A stretch of DNA of 64,000 nucleotides from Camillea tinctor (GCA_022578605.1 MU394066.1:124001-188000), one strand, 5' to 3'; counted from the stretch's first letter, positions 25,079 to 37,454 are shown. Numbers and translations are program-made. The notes: a model not told the origin generated them from the letters alone.

Positions 25079-26293
25079 TCACTCATCCCCTTCGTTCCTA
25101 TTTTTCTCCATCATCAATCTCATCTCTGATAACAACCGACTCAGTTGTACCTGTCTCTCGGGCTCCGGCAAGGACAACCGCTTTATAGCCGGCGGCGGGA
25201 GTTCTTCTCCCTCTTCACCTTCTCCGCCACCCAGCGGTTTGAACTGGACAATAGCCCATTCAATCGAGAGCGCCTCATGCCATTCCTCCCTACGTCGGGG
25301 ACGATCAGGAATAACATTGCCATCGCTGTCGAAGCGTTCCCACCTTCTTTGGTGCATCCGGACGAGCTGAGCCGACTATGGTGCCAGCACGTTCACGCGG
25401 GCGACACGGAACCAACCCACAAACCGGAATCGGAGGGAATGCATTCGAGACTTGCCATTATGGGGACTCTCCTCCTCGAAGACAGCTACGGGGTGGGTGT
25501 CGCCAGGAGACACGTCGTAGTCGATGATCGGAATCATAGGGCAAGAGGGGGGCTCGTTAATTGAATAGTACTCTTTGTCTAGAATGGTGGGGATGTCTCT
25601 GTTTGCCTTCCCCTTTTCGCCTCCGATCTTGTGAGGTACTCCGGCATGGCCATCTGTAACATTTGACCCGGAAGCCTCCTGGCTGGTCTCTGCGTCTTCC
25701 ATACCATCCCTTTGCCGTTTCTCTAGGGATATTGTGGGCGCCTGCGCCACCGGTGACTCCCATCTCCCTCTCTGTGCCTTCTTCTTCTCTGTGTATTGGG
25801 GCAGCAAATGCTTTTTCGCCCTGGTGAAGACAAAACGATATCGTGCCCAGGCTGGATTCTCGTCAAAGAAAAGTAACATGTACGATAACTCAAGTGGCCG
25901 CGCTCTTGAGCCATTTAAAGCAGAAAACCCCATTCTAGTTGAGAAGCTGTCAGAGTCTTTCCCTTCATAGAAATGATGGTAAATATCGTATATGCTGTAG
26001 GTGTCTGCATTGTCAACTGGTGGTGACTGATTTGGGTCGGGGCCCCGATGAGGATCATGCTGATTCCGGATCTGGCCGAGGTTGTTTTCATGACCTCTAG
26101 CATCTCCACGATTTTCCCGACCCGGAACGCTCTGTCTACCGCCTCGTTCTGTGTTATCGGAGAGAGTCTGAGGGGGGCCGTCGCTAGGTGTGGTGGAGGG
26201 GGTAGAATGTTCTGCCACACTAGACGAGGTATCAGCCGACGAACCTGTCGATTGCGATTGACGACGCCAGGGTGGTATATAGCTTCTATCCAT
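25079..26293 (-). CDS. hypothetical fungal protein with in-frame TAG (possible pseudogene)
   Basis: The ATG at 26293 opens a frame of 305 codons that starts MDRSYIPPWRR and ends at TAG, 25376-25378. The same frame continues for 98 more codons to TGA at 25079. The N-terminal third is Ser/Thr/Pro-rich and disordered; residues ~100-160 (YSIYDIYHHFYEG to LSYMLLFFDENPAW) and the last part look folded. RFRFVGWFRVARVNVLAP, the TAG, then SAQLVRMHQRRWERFDSDG read as one block of a fungal-specific domain of unknown function, so the stop appears to fall inside a folded core. CAG to TAG is a C-to-T change in a CpA context, the type caused by RIP. An alternative is a very short intron (45-54 nt from a GTGGGT donor) that removes the stop in frame. 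An upstream in-frame codon at 26320 is not ATG-led by context and was not chosen. Confidence 0.65.
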
Positions 26294-27941
26294 GATTATT
26301 GTCCTGTACAAATATAACACAAAATTTATAATTTGAACCTAGGGAAGTAGAATGAATGTTGTTGTTGTGATCTAAAACCAAGCTAACACCTAAAAAAGAT
26401 AATTGATAAAAGTAATGGTTCGATGAAAAGTGATAATTGGATGCCCGTGGCCTTTATTAGGTTTCCTTGATGAGATACCTAAATAGCTTTGACGTACTAC
26501 ATCATACCCCGATCATACTAGTACCTGACATACCTACCTTCTTCCTTCTACCATCTATCTTGAACCTTGAGATACAGCTTCCGCCTGGTTGGAAGGATCG
26601 GATGTGTTTATTTCCGTTTGACAAAAGAGCTAGACTTTAGAATCAAGTAAACGATTGCTCCTTGTAAGTTTTATGATGAGTTCATTGGTTTGACCGGGTC
26701 GGTTCGGATGGTTGCTGTCGCCTCGTGCATAGTTCTAAAAGGGCGTCAGTGAGTCAACCCTGTCCGGTACAGGTGGAAAGTCAGACTGACCGGGTTCAGG
26801 TCTAGGTAGTCAGGGGTTGATCTGGAAGCTGCTTTAAAGGCATTGGCTCTACATGGAGATAGTAAGTATATAAATAAATCACTTTCCTCCCCAAGTATTT
26901 CGGTTCTTTTTTTTTCCCTCTCCTGCTCTATCCGTTAGATTTTAGACTTCAACATATACACCTTATGTCACGGACACCTTCGCAAAGGCTTAGGCAATCA
27001 CGATGTTATCGTGTGGCCTAGAGACTAAAACTACAACTAACCTTACACACTTCTGATACCAATACTTGCACCCCATGGTCTAGCACACCACTCCCGAGAC
27101 CCCACTATATCATATATGATGCTGTAATAACAGCACAAACAGCACCAGAATGCTTGCTTCCTTGAGGAGAATAGTAAAGTGAAATAAACTTTGAAAAGTT
27201 AAGTTATGGCCTCCCCTCTTAGACACAGACATTTCCGGATCGATACTTTTCAATTTGTCTGATCCCTAACTCTGATGCTCTCATCTCTGTTCTACCTCTC
27301 ACATATTTCCACCCAAGAGACTGATAAAGATAGCCTGATAAATCAGGAATAATACACCTAGGTCTAATCAATATGATAGGGGTTTCTAGCCAGCAGAGGG
27401 TCCGAATTCTACTTGGGAAAGTTTCCTAAAGCTTGTGCCAATTCTAACCATGTCGTTGACCGTTGTGGAACTGCTGTCGTACTCGGTAACGGAGATCATA
27501 GGATGGCTCTATCCCATTAGGTATCATCTCTCTGTGTGTGTATGTGTGTGTATCAAGACTTATCAGAAACCTCAATACAGACTAAACTATGTAGCTTTAG
27601 GGTTCTATTGCGTTCGGCGAACCCCATTAGATCACCTAGATATACAGGGAAATGATAGGATGGTAATGCTATAAGGTGAATAACACCCGGGCTCACTCGG
27701 TGATCTTGGATCTCTGTGCTCGAAATGACTTGCGGGTGTCTCTCGGATACAAGATAAACTCCCATCTTCTTGCAGTCCATTCCTAAGGAATTCGTCTATA
27801 TAAACCCGAGCTCTCCCCCTCGAATCTTCCGGTTCAAACTAGACAACAATTCCTATCTTCGTTCAACAGCATATTTTTTCTTTTAGCCATACTTTCCACT
27901 ACACCTTTTACGCTCTTGAGTTTAAATATAAACACATAACG
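26294..27941. other. divergent spacer with promoters
   Basis: This holds the promoters of the flanking divergent genes. No other gene is recognised. Apart from the TATA box listed separately, I see only AT-rich sequence and a TG run near 27535-27552. Confidence 0.5.
27797..27804 (+). promoter_or_regulatory. TATA box of the Hce2 gene
   Basis: TATATAAA lies about 138 bp before the ATG and is followed by a CT-rich leader, a typical arrangement for a strongly regulated fungal gene for a secreted protein. Confidence 0.55.
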
Positions 27942-28432
27942 ATGCTTCAAACCTTTACAGTCCTCGCCTTGTCTCTCGCGGGGACTGTCCTCGGAGCTGC
28001 GGTGCATCCTCCCCTTGAAGGTTCTTCAACGCATACCTTCTACCACCCCAATGGGTTTATCGAGGACATAGAGCTCCACCCCAGTGTCCGCTTTGTCTCA
28101 ACTTATAATGCAACACCCGGTGGCTATTGGGGCACTACACCTGACAGTCATTGGGCTAATACATCTGACGGTAATTGGGGCGGGACACTACCTCGTGACC
28201 ACTGGGGAAGTACACCCGACGACGATGAGGACGCTTCCATCGAGGCACGGCCCGTAGATCTACATCACAAGCCTCACAAGTCCGTCCAATGCGGATATTC
28301 GATGTATTTCACAGATCGTACCACGCATGGCTCTCCATTTACGGAGGATTGTAGGTGGCTTGCCCAAATAGTATCTCAGCCTAGGGTAAGTTTCTGTTAC
28401 ATATATATATGTAGAGAGAGAGAGAGAGAGAG

Positions 28433-28466
<34 letters not shown>

Positions 28467-28791
28467 CAAAGCTGACTGTGCATATTCCTAGAACATGGGT
28501 TATTTCCTCTTGGCCGCCCTCATCGACATCAAGCCCAACGGTGACTGGGTTCGCTTGGCAACACATAAAACGTGCACATTCGGCGTCAAGACTAAAAACC
28601 TGTACGGGACCAAGGTCGGCACGACAGATATCGGAGTAATGCTAAACGCGTCTATTATACTGACCGAGAAGACGATCCACAAGCCCAAGATGCAGTATGA
28701 GGGCCGCTTTCCTTGCAACACCTGGGCTACCTTTCTTCTGGCCGGCTCTAAGACGAAATGGGCTATCTTCAAGCCCCTCCGTGGTACTTAA
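27942..28791 (+). CDS. secreted Hce2 (Ecp2-like) domain protein with Trp repeats
   Basis: Two exons, 27942-28385 and 28492-28791, joined in phase 0 (QPR-NMGYF), give 247 aa. Residues 1-19 form a signal peptide with a hydrophobic core and a likely cut near VLG-AA. Residues ~61-94 hold four imperfect 8-9-residue units built on W(G/A)xT followed by P, D or G. The C-terminal half carries four Cys (117, 137, 176, 223) in the Hce2 order: CGYS..GSPFTEDC, TCTFGV, VGTTDI and FPCN..WAIF. Hce2 is the fungal domain of Ecp2-type effectors, some of which cause host necrosis, but activity cannot be assumed here. Hce2 proteins also occur in saprotrophs. The intron carries a compound microsatellite. Isolation in repeat-rich DNA fits an accessory gene. 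Confidence 0.85.
28401..28466. repeat. compound AT/AG/TA/TG microsatellite in intron
   Basis: The 106-bp intron of the Hce2 gene contains successive AT, AG, TA and TG dinucleotide runs that fill more than half of it. Length changes here would not alter the protein but could affect splicing. Confidence 0.9.
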
Positions 28792-29878
28792 AGTACCCTT
28801 TCCAGCCTTTTTCTCATATCACAAATCACAGCCAAAAGAAACAATGAAAATTGCCTTCACATATGTTATTACAGTGTTAGAGGATAAGCTTGAAGTCGTA
28901 TGAAAATTTAAAAAAAAACTTTGGAGAAAAAAAGGAAAAAGAGGGAGGGAGACGGTGAAGGAAGGGGGAAGGAGGGTTAAGAAAATGCATTCGTAGCAAG
29001 ACGATTTTAACTATAAAAGACTGACTTCACTCCTTTTAGTAAAGTTTCGTAATATACATAATCCTTGCCGACTTCAAATTTATTACATATATAGAGGTTG
29101 TTAAATCAGACCACGCGGGATCGTGTGGTTATTTGTAGGCTTCAACCCCCCTACATAGGAGTATCTTTCAGTACTAGTAGTGATCAAAGGCCTTAGAGCA
29201 GATCTCAATAGTTGATGTTAGTACTTGATACCTAGTACATATAGGGTAGCTGGATTTGTGGCTTTCAGCCACACAGAGAAATGTGCCCCCCTATTTATCC
29301 ATATATGCTACAGAGCCACAATATAGAGCAGGGTCTTTTTGCTGAATACCTTGCCCGTCGTCTTGATCACATTTTGTTTCTTAATATGATGGATTACATA
29401 CCACCCTTCACCAGACAGGCCACTTTAGTGGTCGTTCTTTGACCAAATCAACCAAGGAGAAAAGTTCTAATCAGGTTTACGATACAGAGGCCGACAGACT
29501 GAAGAGCTTGACCACGAGGATTTAGCAGACCATAACAGAACTATAACTTGTTTTATATTGGTGATCTATAATGGCAATTCTAGATCAGTGTAGATCAAGA
29601 AGAGCGGTAGCACGTGCCACCATATTTTCTATTCACCTTCATTCCCCTAGGCTACGGACAATGTACGGATGTTGGTCAATTAGTGCGCAGGACACTTCAA
29701 AGCAAGTATAGTACCTCTCTCAATATTGGGTAACCGAGAGTTGAACTGCTCTCATTAGCATATGTCAGGACCTTCCCTAATTTGTCGTCCCGTCCTTCGT
29801 GCCAATACTAACTCACACTTCTAGAAAGAGCCCTTGAGAAAAGATACAAGGTGAATAAAGTGTCTCGAGGGACTAAGC

Positions 29879-30109
29879 TGTTAGAATATGGGGCTACCAC
29901 CCCACTATATGGTATTATACTCCTACTACATATATATAGCGTGCTTATCCCCACCTTAGACCCTCACATGGGCGAATATACTTTATCTGTTACGACAGAG
30001 TGCTGAGTAACCCCGTTTTACAATGAGACAAAAGGTTCTCACAATGACCAAATGTTCATTGTGGTTCAATTATGTATTATACAATTACCCCCTTAGCTGA
30101 GGCGTAACA
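29879..30109. mobile_element. candidate solo LTR (weak)
   Basis: The 231-bp segment begins TGTTAGAATATGG, like many fungal Copia-type LTRs, and ends GGCGTAACA, so the ends form a 5-bp inverted repeat TGTTA/TAACA. Flanking pentamers (TAAGC, TTATC) do not match, and no internal retrotransposon domain is present. Confidence 0.3.
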
Positions 30110-30242
30110 TTATCCTTATCCCTCACTTATCGTCTTACTCCAATATCATTCCGCTGCCAACTCAGGGTAATAAACGCGCGACTAAACAAGACCAATACCG
30201 CAATGTACACTCTAGTATTCGAATTATATAACGCTCGATGAG

Positions 30243-30310
30243 GTACTGAACTGGAATAGGGGGGACCCCCTACCCTCAGTTGTATGAGGCTGTGAGGGAC
30301 CAGGGGCTAT
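30243..30310. repeat. dispersed repeat, copy B
   Basis: Partner of 23493-23560, in the same orientation, sharing GGACCCCCTACC and TATGAGGC with mostly transition differences. The copies are about 6.7 kb apart. Confidence 0.6.
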
Positions 30311-31062
30311 CCTAGCATACACATTGAAGATGGAAGGGGGGCTGTGTCGCGCGCATGAGCGGTCCGGGGAGACTAGCCGCGTAATGCGGGAGTGTGGGTG
30401 TTGCAAGATGCTGTATATGTGCAAAGTGAAAAGGCCACGGCAAGTGGAATAAGTTGATTCCTTCCTACAACAAGTAGCGAGTTTGTAGGTCTGAGCTCTA
30501 TTCATATGAGGCGAACCGTGAACGTTTCGTGGTGTGCGTGAGGCCTCGACCACAGCCGCCTGGCGTAAGATGATGATGGTAAGCCACATGATATTAACGG
30601 CTGAGGGTGCAGGAATTCATGATAGGCATATAAAAAGACACGGATAGGAATAATAAATGCACCACATGAAGGTTGTGGTTTAAAAAAAGGGGAATGCTTG
30701 ATGTAAAGATGTTGGTGAAATACCTAGAGCCGAAGCCACCATATCTACTTGAACTGAGGAAAAGCAAGAGGGCGATGATGAGAAAACTGAAGCGTTCATG
30801 TAACTAGTCTGGAGAGTCTAGATGATGAGGGTATTATTAGAGGTCTTAAAGCGAGAATATTGTCAACTCAAAATAAGGAAAGTAATATCAATTTCGAAGT
30901 GCAGGTAGTGCTAATCCAAGTTGATGATAGTGGTGTTGGCGGTCTCTTGATAAGCGAATCGATATTCTCGAGGTAAAGATAGTAGTATCAAGTTTGAAAT
31001 GGTAATAGTTTACTGACAGGACCCCTAGGTCAGGACCAGGTATTTTATATCCCTCAGAGTAC

Positions 31063-31388
31063 ATATAGCACCTTTTTCAGCATACCTAGTATCATGACTC
31101 CAGTAAACTTAGTTGATAGTATACAAGGTTTTTAGATGTCATAATGTGTATATCAATATATCATCTTCAAGTTCTATAATCTAGTAGATATATAAGGTTC
31201 TGTATATGTTACAGAATATGTGTTCACCTTCCTAGTTATGAATATCTAGTAATGCTAGTCTACCTAACAGATATAGTTGTAAGGTCATTCGGGTGTCATA
31301 TATGTATATAATGCACCTGCCTCAGCATAGCCAGTGAATTTAGTTAACAGATATATACGGTTAAGTATGTGTCATAGACTGTATATGA
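31063..31388. repeat. degenerate AT-rich tandem repeat, about four units
   Basis: Units of roughly 60-90 bp recur, each with a CACCT..TCAG..AT start, then AGATATAT, AAGGTT or similar, then TGTCATA..TGTATAT. The first and last units (from about 31063 and 31310) are most alike. Strong AT bias suggests mutation after duplication. Confidence 0.45.
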
Positions 31389-34300
31389 TGACACAACACA
31401 GGTTATTGAAGTTGAGTAGAAGGGAAGGGACGGGGAGAGTATTAGGTTGGATCCGTTATAATCACTTAATCTCATTCTGAACATCGAATACCCAACACAC
31501 CTACCTAAGTAGTCAAGCTTCACTTCCAACTTCCCCTTGTAATAAGCTCCAGTTTCCGGACCATCTGCTCCCCCAACCCAAGGCCTACCTCTAACTGCAT
31601 TTCCATTCGCTATGCTAGTGAAAGAATTGGCAAAGTACCTACCTCCTTAGTATCCTAACCCCAAACAACCCATCATTCGTAAACCCACCGACTCGCTCCT
31701 CTCTTCTCTTGTCCTATCCCATGCTATCCTCCTTCCTAATACACACATATTCCCCAGTGACACGGCATAGAAACAGAGTATTGCCCAAGTAGTACCCAAG
31801 CTAAACCAGGCTAACCCAGACTGAGCTAACCTAGGTAGTAACAGGCGGTATATATATATGTAATGTAATGTAGATCAGGGGGGAGCATGGAACAAGCGGC
31901 AAGCAAGAACAAAAAAAAAGAAAAAGAAAGCAGACAGGAGCAAAACCTCCGGGCGACCTACCCCTTTTCACTAGTAAAGCAAAGCAAAGAAATAAAACAA
32001 ACGCAACTGAGCAACACAAAATAGAATCTTCCCAGAGAACCAGCTGGTATGTAAGCTGTCATATCCAGCCCGCGCCCTCCCCACAGACAAGAAGCAGAAA
32101 AAGAAACAGGGGACTAGGTTAGGCACCTAGTACCCTACGTACATTATTAGTATGTAGGTTAGTCCAGCAACCTCATTTGCGTTTTATTCTTTCGCCTTAC
32201 AGATCTGCATGTCTGCCTGCAATTACGCCTAACCGTTGCATGCTCACCCCTTCCTCCTCCCCTGGGTATATCTCTGTCTCCTGCTGCGTTAAGCAAGTTC
32301 CGGCTTAGGAATAATCTATTGAGCTACTTACTGCCACGATGCGAGACCCAGGTGGAGGGAAAACGCAACTGTTGTTGCCGCGAGGGACCAGGCTGTCTGG
32401 GTGACTACGCAGAGCAACGTGGCTTGTGTGCATACGAACAGTCTCCTTTTCTTTGGTTTTGGTTTTCTCAGCCAAGCTCAGCGCGGCTCCTCACAGTTAG
32501 GTTAGGTTATGTGTTTTCCGTCATGAGTTGTCACTATGATGATAAGAACTATTATTGTCGTTGTTTGGTTGCTCGTCCAAAGAAAAGAAACTTTTGATAC
32601 ACTAACGCATGACACCTGTGTGACTTTCTCGGACCAGGTAGGAGGATTAGATCGACTATGTAGGTTATGTACAGGTTTGTATAGATTATTGGAAGTCGGT
32701 AGGTTACATAGGATGTAGGCAGATAAGTGTCCCGTTCCAACGAAGTAAGCAACTCCCACCGCCAACTCACGCGTAAACAAAACTTTCTCGATTCCCCTCT
32801 TCCTCTTCCTGGTGCTCCTATGAAACATCTTGTTACCGTGTCCTTTTTCCTTTCGCCCTCCATAGCTAGCTATCCACCTCGGTATCTTAACAACTCACGC
32901 AACGCCGTATGGAGGCTAATCATTGTGCCTTACCGCATATTGAGTTGTTCTTTTTTCCCTCTAAGTTGTTTTCGACACCGAAGGAGTCTTGCCTCGTCTC
33001 TCTAATACCTTGCCTTACTTATTCTAACTGCCAACTCAGCATGAGTCACAGCCAAAAAAAGCTCCCGAGAGATAGACAAGAAGAGAAAAGCAAAAAAAAA
33101 GTATACGTTACAACAGCCCCTGTGGGGAAATGTAGAGGAGTGTAAAAGACAGATAATACAATACCATACTACCATACCATATCCATATACCTAACGTTTT
33201 ACGTTGTGGAGAAAGGGGAGAAAGATATCCGGTAGGGCAGGTAACGTAATCAAAAGTTCTACCTATGGATGGACACAGTCAGGACTCTGGATTACCTATC
33301 ATTTCCATACGAAAAGGACAACAGTAACAACAAATGGTGGCAATGTTTCGTTTCTATACACTGTGGCTATAGGTACATACCACTACAACAACAACTTGAC
33401 CCTGTCCGCCTGAATACCTACCCTGTCAGGGGTAAGAAAGGGTGGTCAGGACAAGATAAGAACGAGGGAAGGGGTGAGTGAGGCAAAGCCGTGATAGGCC
33501 GTTGAGTGTTGATGAAGTTGTGAACTTATCGTTTGAGGCTGGGCCGTAACCCTTTTCTCAACGGGAAATATCTAAGCCCCTCCCCTAGTTCTATGTTTCA
33601 ATCCATGGTCAGCTTAGCTTAGCTCAATTATTCGCCCCAGGAAAATAGTAGGTTCCTGGACTTTCCCCCAAAGGAAGATTTCTAAGGCGTAATTGACTTT
33701 TTTTTTTTCTTTCCCCAGGGGTACAAAAACCTCCTATGCAGCTATATCCATGATGCGTAGTCTAGCCTCATAGCTTCAGCCACGGTGTGGCTTAGCGTAA
33801 TGTGGCAAATGCAAGCCTGGTGGGTTATGCGGGGACAGGGAACACAAAGAGGAAGGGGGAGAAGATCCGACTGGAAGATTTCCGTTCTAGTGCACATGGG
33901 GGTCCCGGATATAGACTTGTTTCGACGTGTTACCTACGTAAAATATAGGTTAGCATGTACCTAGTAGGCCATAATTGCCCACAGAAGTACATAGTATCTT
34001 GTCAAACCCGTTCGTCTTGTTACACCACCAACTACTAGTGTACAACAACGACGACGATGACATGCTAGACCCGGCTGCACCGCCCAATGCCATAACGCCC
34101 CTCCCTTTTTCTGTGTATTGGCCCTGATGATCAATACCTTTTTTTTTCCTTTTCTTTTCATCTTTACACGATATATCATTCATCATCCTGTGTTTATGTG
34201 GGTGTAAGCGAGTAGCATATATTTGTATAAGTATATGCACGTTACGTTGGGCGACGTTATTTGGCTAGCACGCGAGATGTACACAATGTACGTACATACA

Positions 34301-37178
34301 TACATGATTAACCTACATGCCTTACCTAGATGTGGCGAAGACGGTTCCAAGCCTTCGGGCGTCGTGTTTGCGGGATGGGCGGACGGGCGGTTGTCGTTAT
34401 TCCCGTGCGCTTGGCTGTCCCTCTTTTCTTATTTTCTTGGGTTCTAGTCTAATAGTGTATACGTCTATTATTTAAGTATAGTGCACATATGTATAACCAG
34501 CTTACCTTGTTTGGAAGTTTTCCGCTAGAACTACACAGTCCTCTAAAAGTGGAGGTGTTGATCTGCATCTAACTTATCGCCGCGTGTGGAGCGGAGGACG
34601 GAAGACGCCGATTTTGTAGAAATAGAACTAGCTGACCTGGTATAGAGAATTTCTAGAAGCCTCGTGAATGCAATGGCTCCTCTCCAAAAAAGGAGATCCG
34701 AGGTGAGATGGTGAAGAGGGATTACCTACCTCGTCGACAATTGGAGACATCTTGGTTTTTCTACAACATTCCATTCTTCTTCTTTTTTTTTCTCCTCACC
34801 ACCTGACTGAAAGCTATGTTGTGCAGCCCAAAAGCCCCAATGCAATCCTCCTTGTCGGTTTTACACTACATATGTAGCGTGGACTGTAACCTTGGAAGAG
34901 GTCATTGGGACTGGTGCATGCGCAGCACGAATAATCAAATCGGTTTGATTCACTAGGTAAGCTTATATAGTGTACTACTACGTAATAAGGGTCAAGTGTG
35001 GGTGGTGGTGGCACTTAAAGGGGGAGGGACCGCCTACCTATATATAGTGCGCATCCAATGAAAGTCTTTACAAGAAACATGGTAAATCCTAGCGGGACAG
35101 CGATTGAGTTTAATGTTCCTGAAGATCTCGGTTACCGGAAGTTCGGGGGGAAGAAAAGACTCAACGCTTAAAAAAACTTAACACGAGCCTCTTTTCCATT
35201 CTTTGTCGTCGTCGGCCCGCGGCGCGTTAAGGCTAGTACATACCTTGGAATTATAAGAAAATAAAATCAAAATAAAATCAAAATGGCATCACCCGGCATT
35301 GAAAATAATCCTAGTCTGAAATTAAACCTGCTGACCCTGGTTTGACAGGTATGTATAAAAAGAGTATTAGTTAAGCCGGAACCCGGCGGTGGCGATATTG
35401 AAAAGAAATGCAGAAAGAAAAAAAGACATGATCTGGTATGACCAACCCGAGAGAATGACTCAAAATGCGTTGGTGCTTGTGGTGATGGCGACGTCGGTGG
35501 TGAGGATGGCGCTGATAATGATACCATAACTATACCCAAAAGTTAATTAGTAACCTTCGTGATAACTTAAAGAGAGGCATTCGTATTGTAGGCATCGTGG
35601 GGAACGGGGAATTTTTATATGGCATGTGACAGGTTCACATGATATACTCTCCTTCCAGCCCTTTTTTTTTTACTGGGGGGCGCTGCAGAAAAGATATATT
35701 CTGAGTGAACGTTTTCGCTGGGCCCCACAGTTAAAAAAGTAGGCTGGAAGGGGAGTATACCACTTAAGTAATCGTGAAAACGCCGGTGGGGAGGGGAGGG
35801 GGTCGTCTGTCCATCCATAATAGTGTAACTCAGCTTCCAGGTGGGGACGATCTTTTTTCTTTTTCCTTAGGACGAGTGTATAGTAATGGATTTTCTGAAA
35901 AACCACTATAACAATGATGAATACCGAGGGATGAATACGTTTTTTTTCTGCCTGCTAAACCATGCACCTGGCAGGGGCACCATACTAAGACAGAGAGATC
36001 TGTCTACCTGTACGTAGGGCTGTCCGAACCGTCGATATGTCGACGTTGGGATCCGACGGTGATCATCGCCACTACTGTACTCAATTCGGCTGCAGATCTC
36101 CTTGCTTGGTACCATGATCCTCGTCAGTGGTCCACATTCGCCAGGTTGAACAACAACATGGGGGAATAATTCTTCTTTGAGGTGGCTTGGTACGTTCTAG
36201 TTCGTTCCCGAACGCAGGGCGTATCTCAACAGAATATATATATGAATGCAATGTTTGTTTGCTGATACTATATTGGCTTTACCTTTTTTTTTCTCTTTAA
36301 CCACTCCGGGATTAGTAAATAGATTTATGGCTTATACCATCCTACCTGCATGAAAAAAAAGTTCGCTTCGATTTGAAAGATGCAAAGTGGATGAGAAGAT
36401 CGGTCGGACTTCAGAGAAGGGCGGGGGGTTGTAGTAGTTTAAAAAGGTTAAAGGTCTAGATGGAAAGTACATAGTATTTGCTGACGACCAGGGACAAAAA
36501 GAGACTTGAGAATGGAGAACGGAGGTTCCTCCTTTCCAGGGGTTAACGAATAGCAAATACGGTAAGCGCTGCGTTTAAAGGCACTTGGACCTATCACACG
36601 TGGCAAGGAGCTTTTGCTCCGGCCCGACATTACAGCTACCTAAATTCTGCTTGACGGGACAGCACCAGGGGAAAAGAAAAAAAAGGTGAGAAGGGGGTAG
36701 GTATGCCTGGCATGTTGCTGAAAAAGGTTCAGCAATCAGAAATAGTACTTACCTAACCTAAAGTACCTAAACCTGTCAGGCCTTTCTTCGGTTACGTGTC
36801 TCACATGTCCTATAGTCGCCACAAGAGTTTGGTCAAGCCCCATCACTACTGATGTACCCCTTCTGTCATCGGTGGCGACTCGTTCGAGTCTTATGTACGA
36901 CAAAACCTCTCTTTCATATATTTTATGCTTTAGTTGTCTTCTGTCTGTTCTGCTTTCATGGGGTGAGAAAGCCACAGCAAAAAGTATATTTCAGCCACAT
37001 TGAACGCGGATGCGAATGGTATGTCAAGTCAGTCGTTGTTATTGTTATTGTTCTCGAAGCAATTGTTCCTCCCGGGGACTGGACTACACTACGCTTCGCT
37101 GCTATCTATCTCTCCCAAGTCTTCTTTTACAGAAAACACTCAAGTGTCCACTCCGTCCAATCAGAGCCCACGGCTTTA

Positions 37179-37376
37179 ATGTGCACTGAGCACACTTCGG
37201 AATGCCCAGTCTGCGGGAAACGATATCTTGTTTATGTCGAGTTCTGCCGGTACTACCACCCTCCGCTACTACGTTGTCTAAGAGGTATAGCTCATGTGCA
37301 GGAAGACATGGAGGAAGGGAAGTGTCCTAGTCCCGTGTGTCCCTACAGCCGAACAGGAGGTTGCATTGTCAGTTGA
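37179..37376 (+). CDS. small Cys-rich protein, 65 aa
   Basis: An uninterrupted frame from ATG 37179 encodes 65 residues with eight Cys at 2, 9, 12, 23, 33, 49, 54 and 62. The motifs SECPVCGKR, VEFC and KCPSPVCP resemble zinc-binding, small unnamed proteins common in Pezizomycotina. No signal peptide is present, so it is more likely intracellular. The frame stays open upstream to about 36852, but that part is hydrophobic, poor in motifs and probably not translated. It ends 78 bp before the end of the convergent NAXE gene. Function is unknown. Confidence 0.5.
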   Translation: MCTEHTSECPVCGKRYLVYVEFCRYYHPPLLRCLRGIAHVQEDMEEGKCPSPVCPYSRTGGCIVS

Positions 37377-37454
37377 AGAGGCACGCGAGCTTCAGGAGCT
37401 TCCAGGGCAAGCAGGAGTCTTCGGCTCACGCTTCTTTTGCCCAAGCCTCCAGGC

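Larger units (their letters stand above)
28792..37178. other. 8.4-kb repeat-rich, gene-poor region
   Basis: No complete gene is seen. The region contains an LTR-like segment (29879-30109), one copy of a dispersed repeat (30243-30310) and degenerate AT-rich tandem repeats (31063-31388). The rest is short open frames without motifs. It separates the effector-like gene from the conserved NAXE-bS16m-MCCA block. Confidence 0.5.

Noticed and set aside
30224..30589. 121-codon minus-strand frame
   Set aside because: Covers a dispersed repeat copy; no start context or domain, probably chance.
36852..37178. Upstream extension of the small Cys-rich ORF
   Set aside because: Motif-free hydrophobic sequence in the 5' region; the ATG at 37179 fits better.
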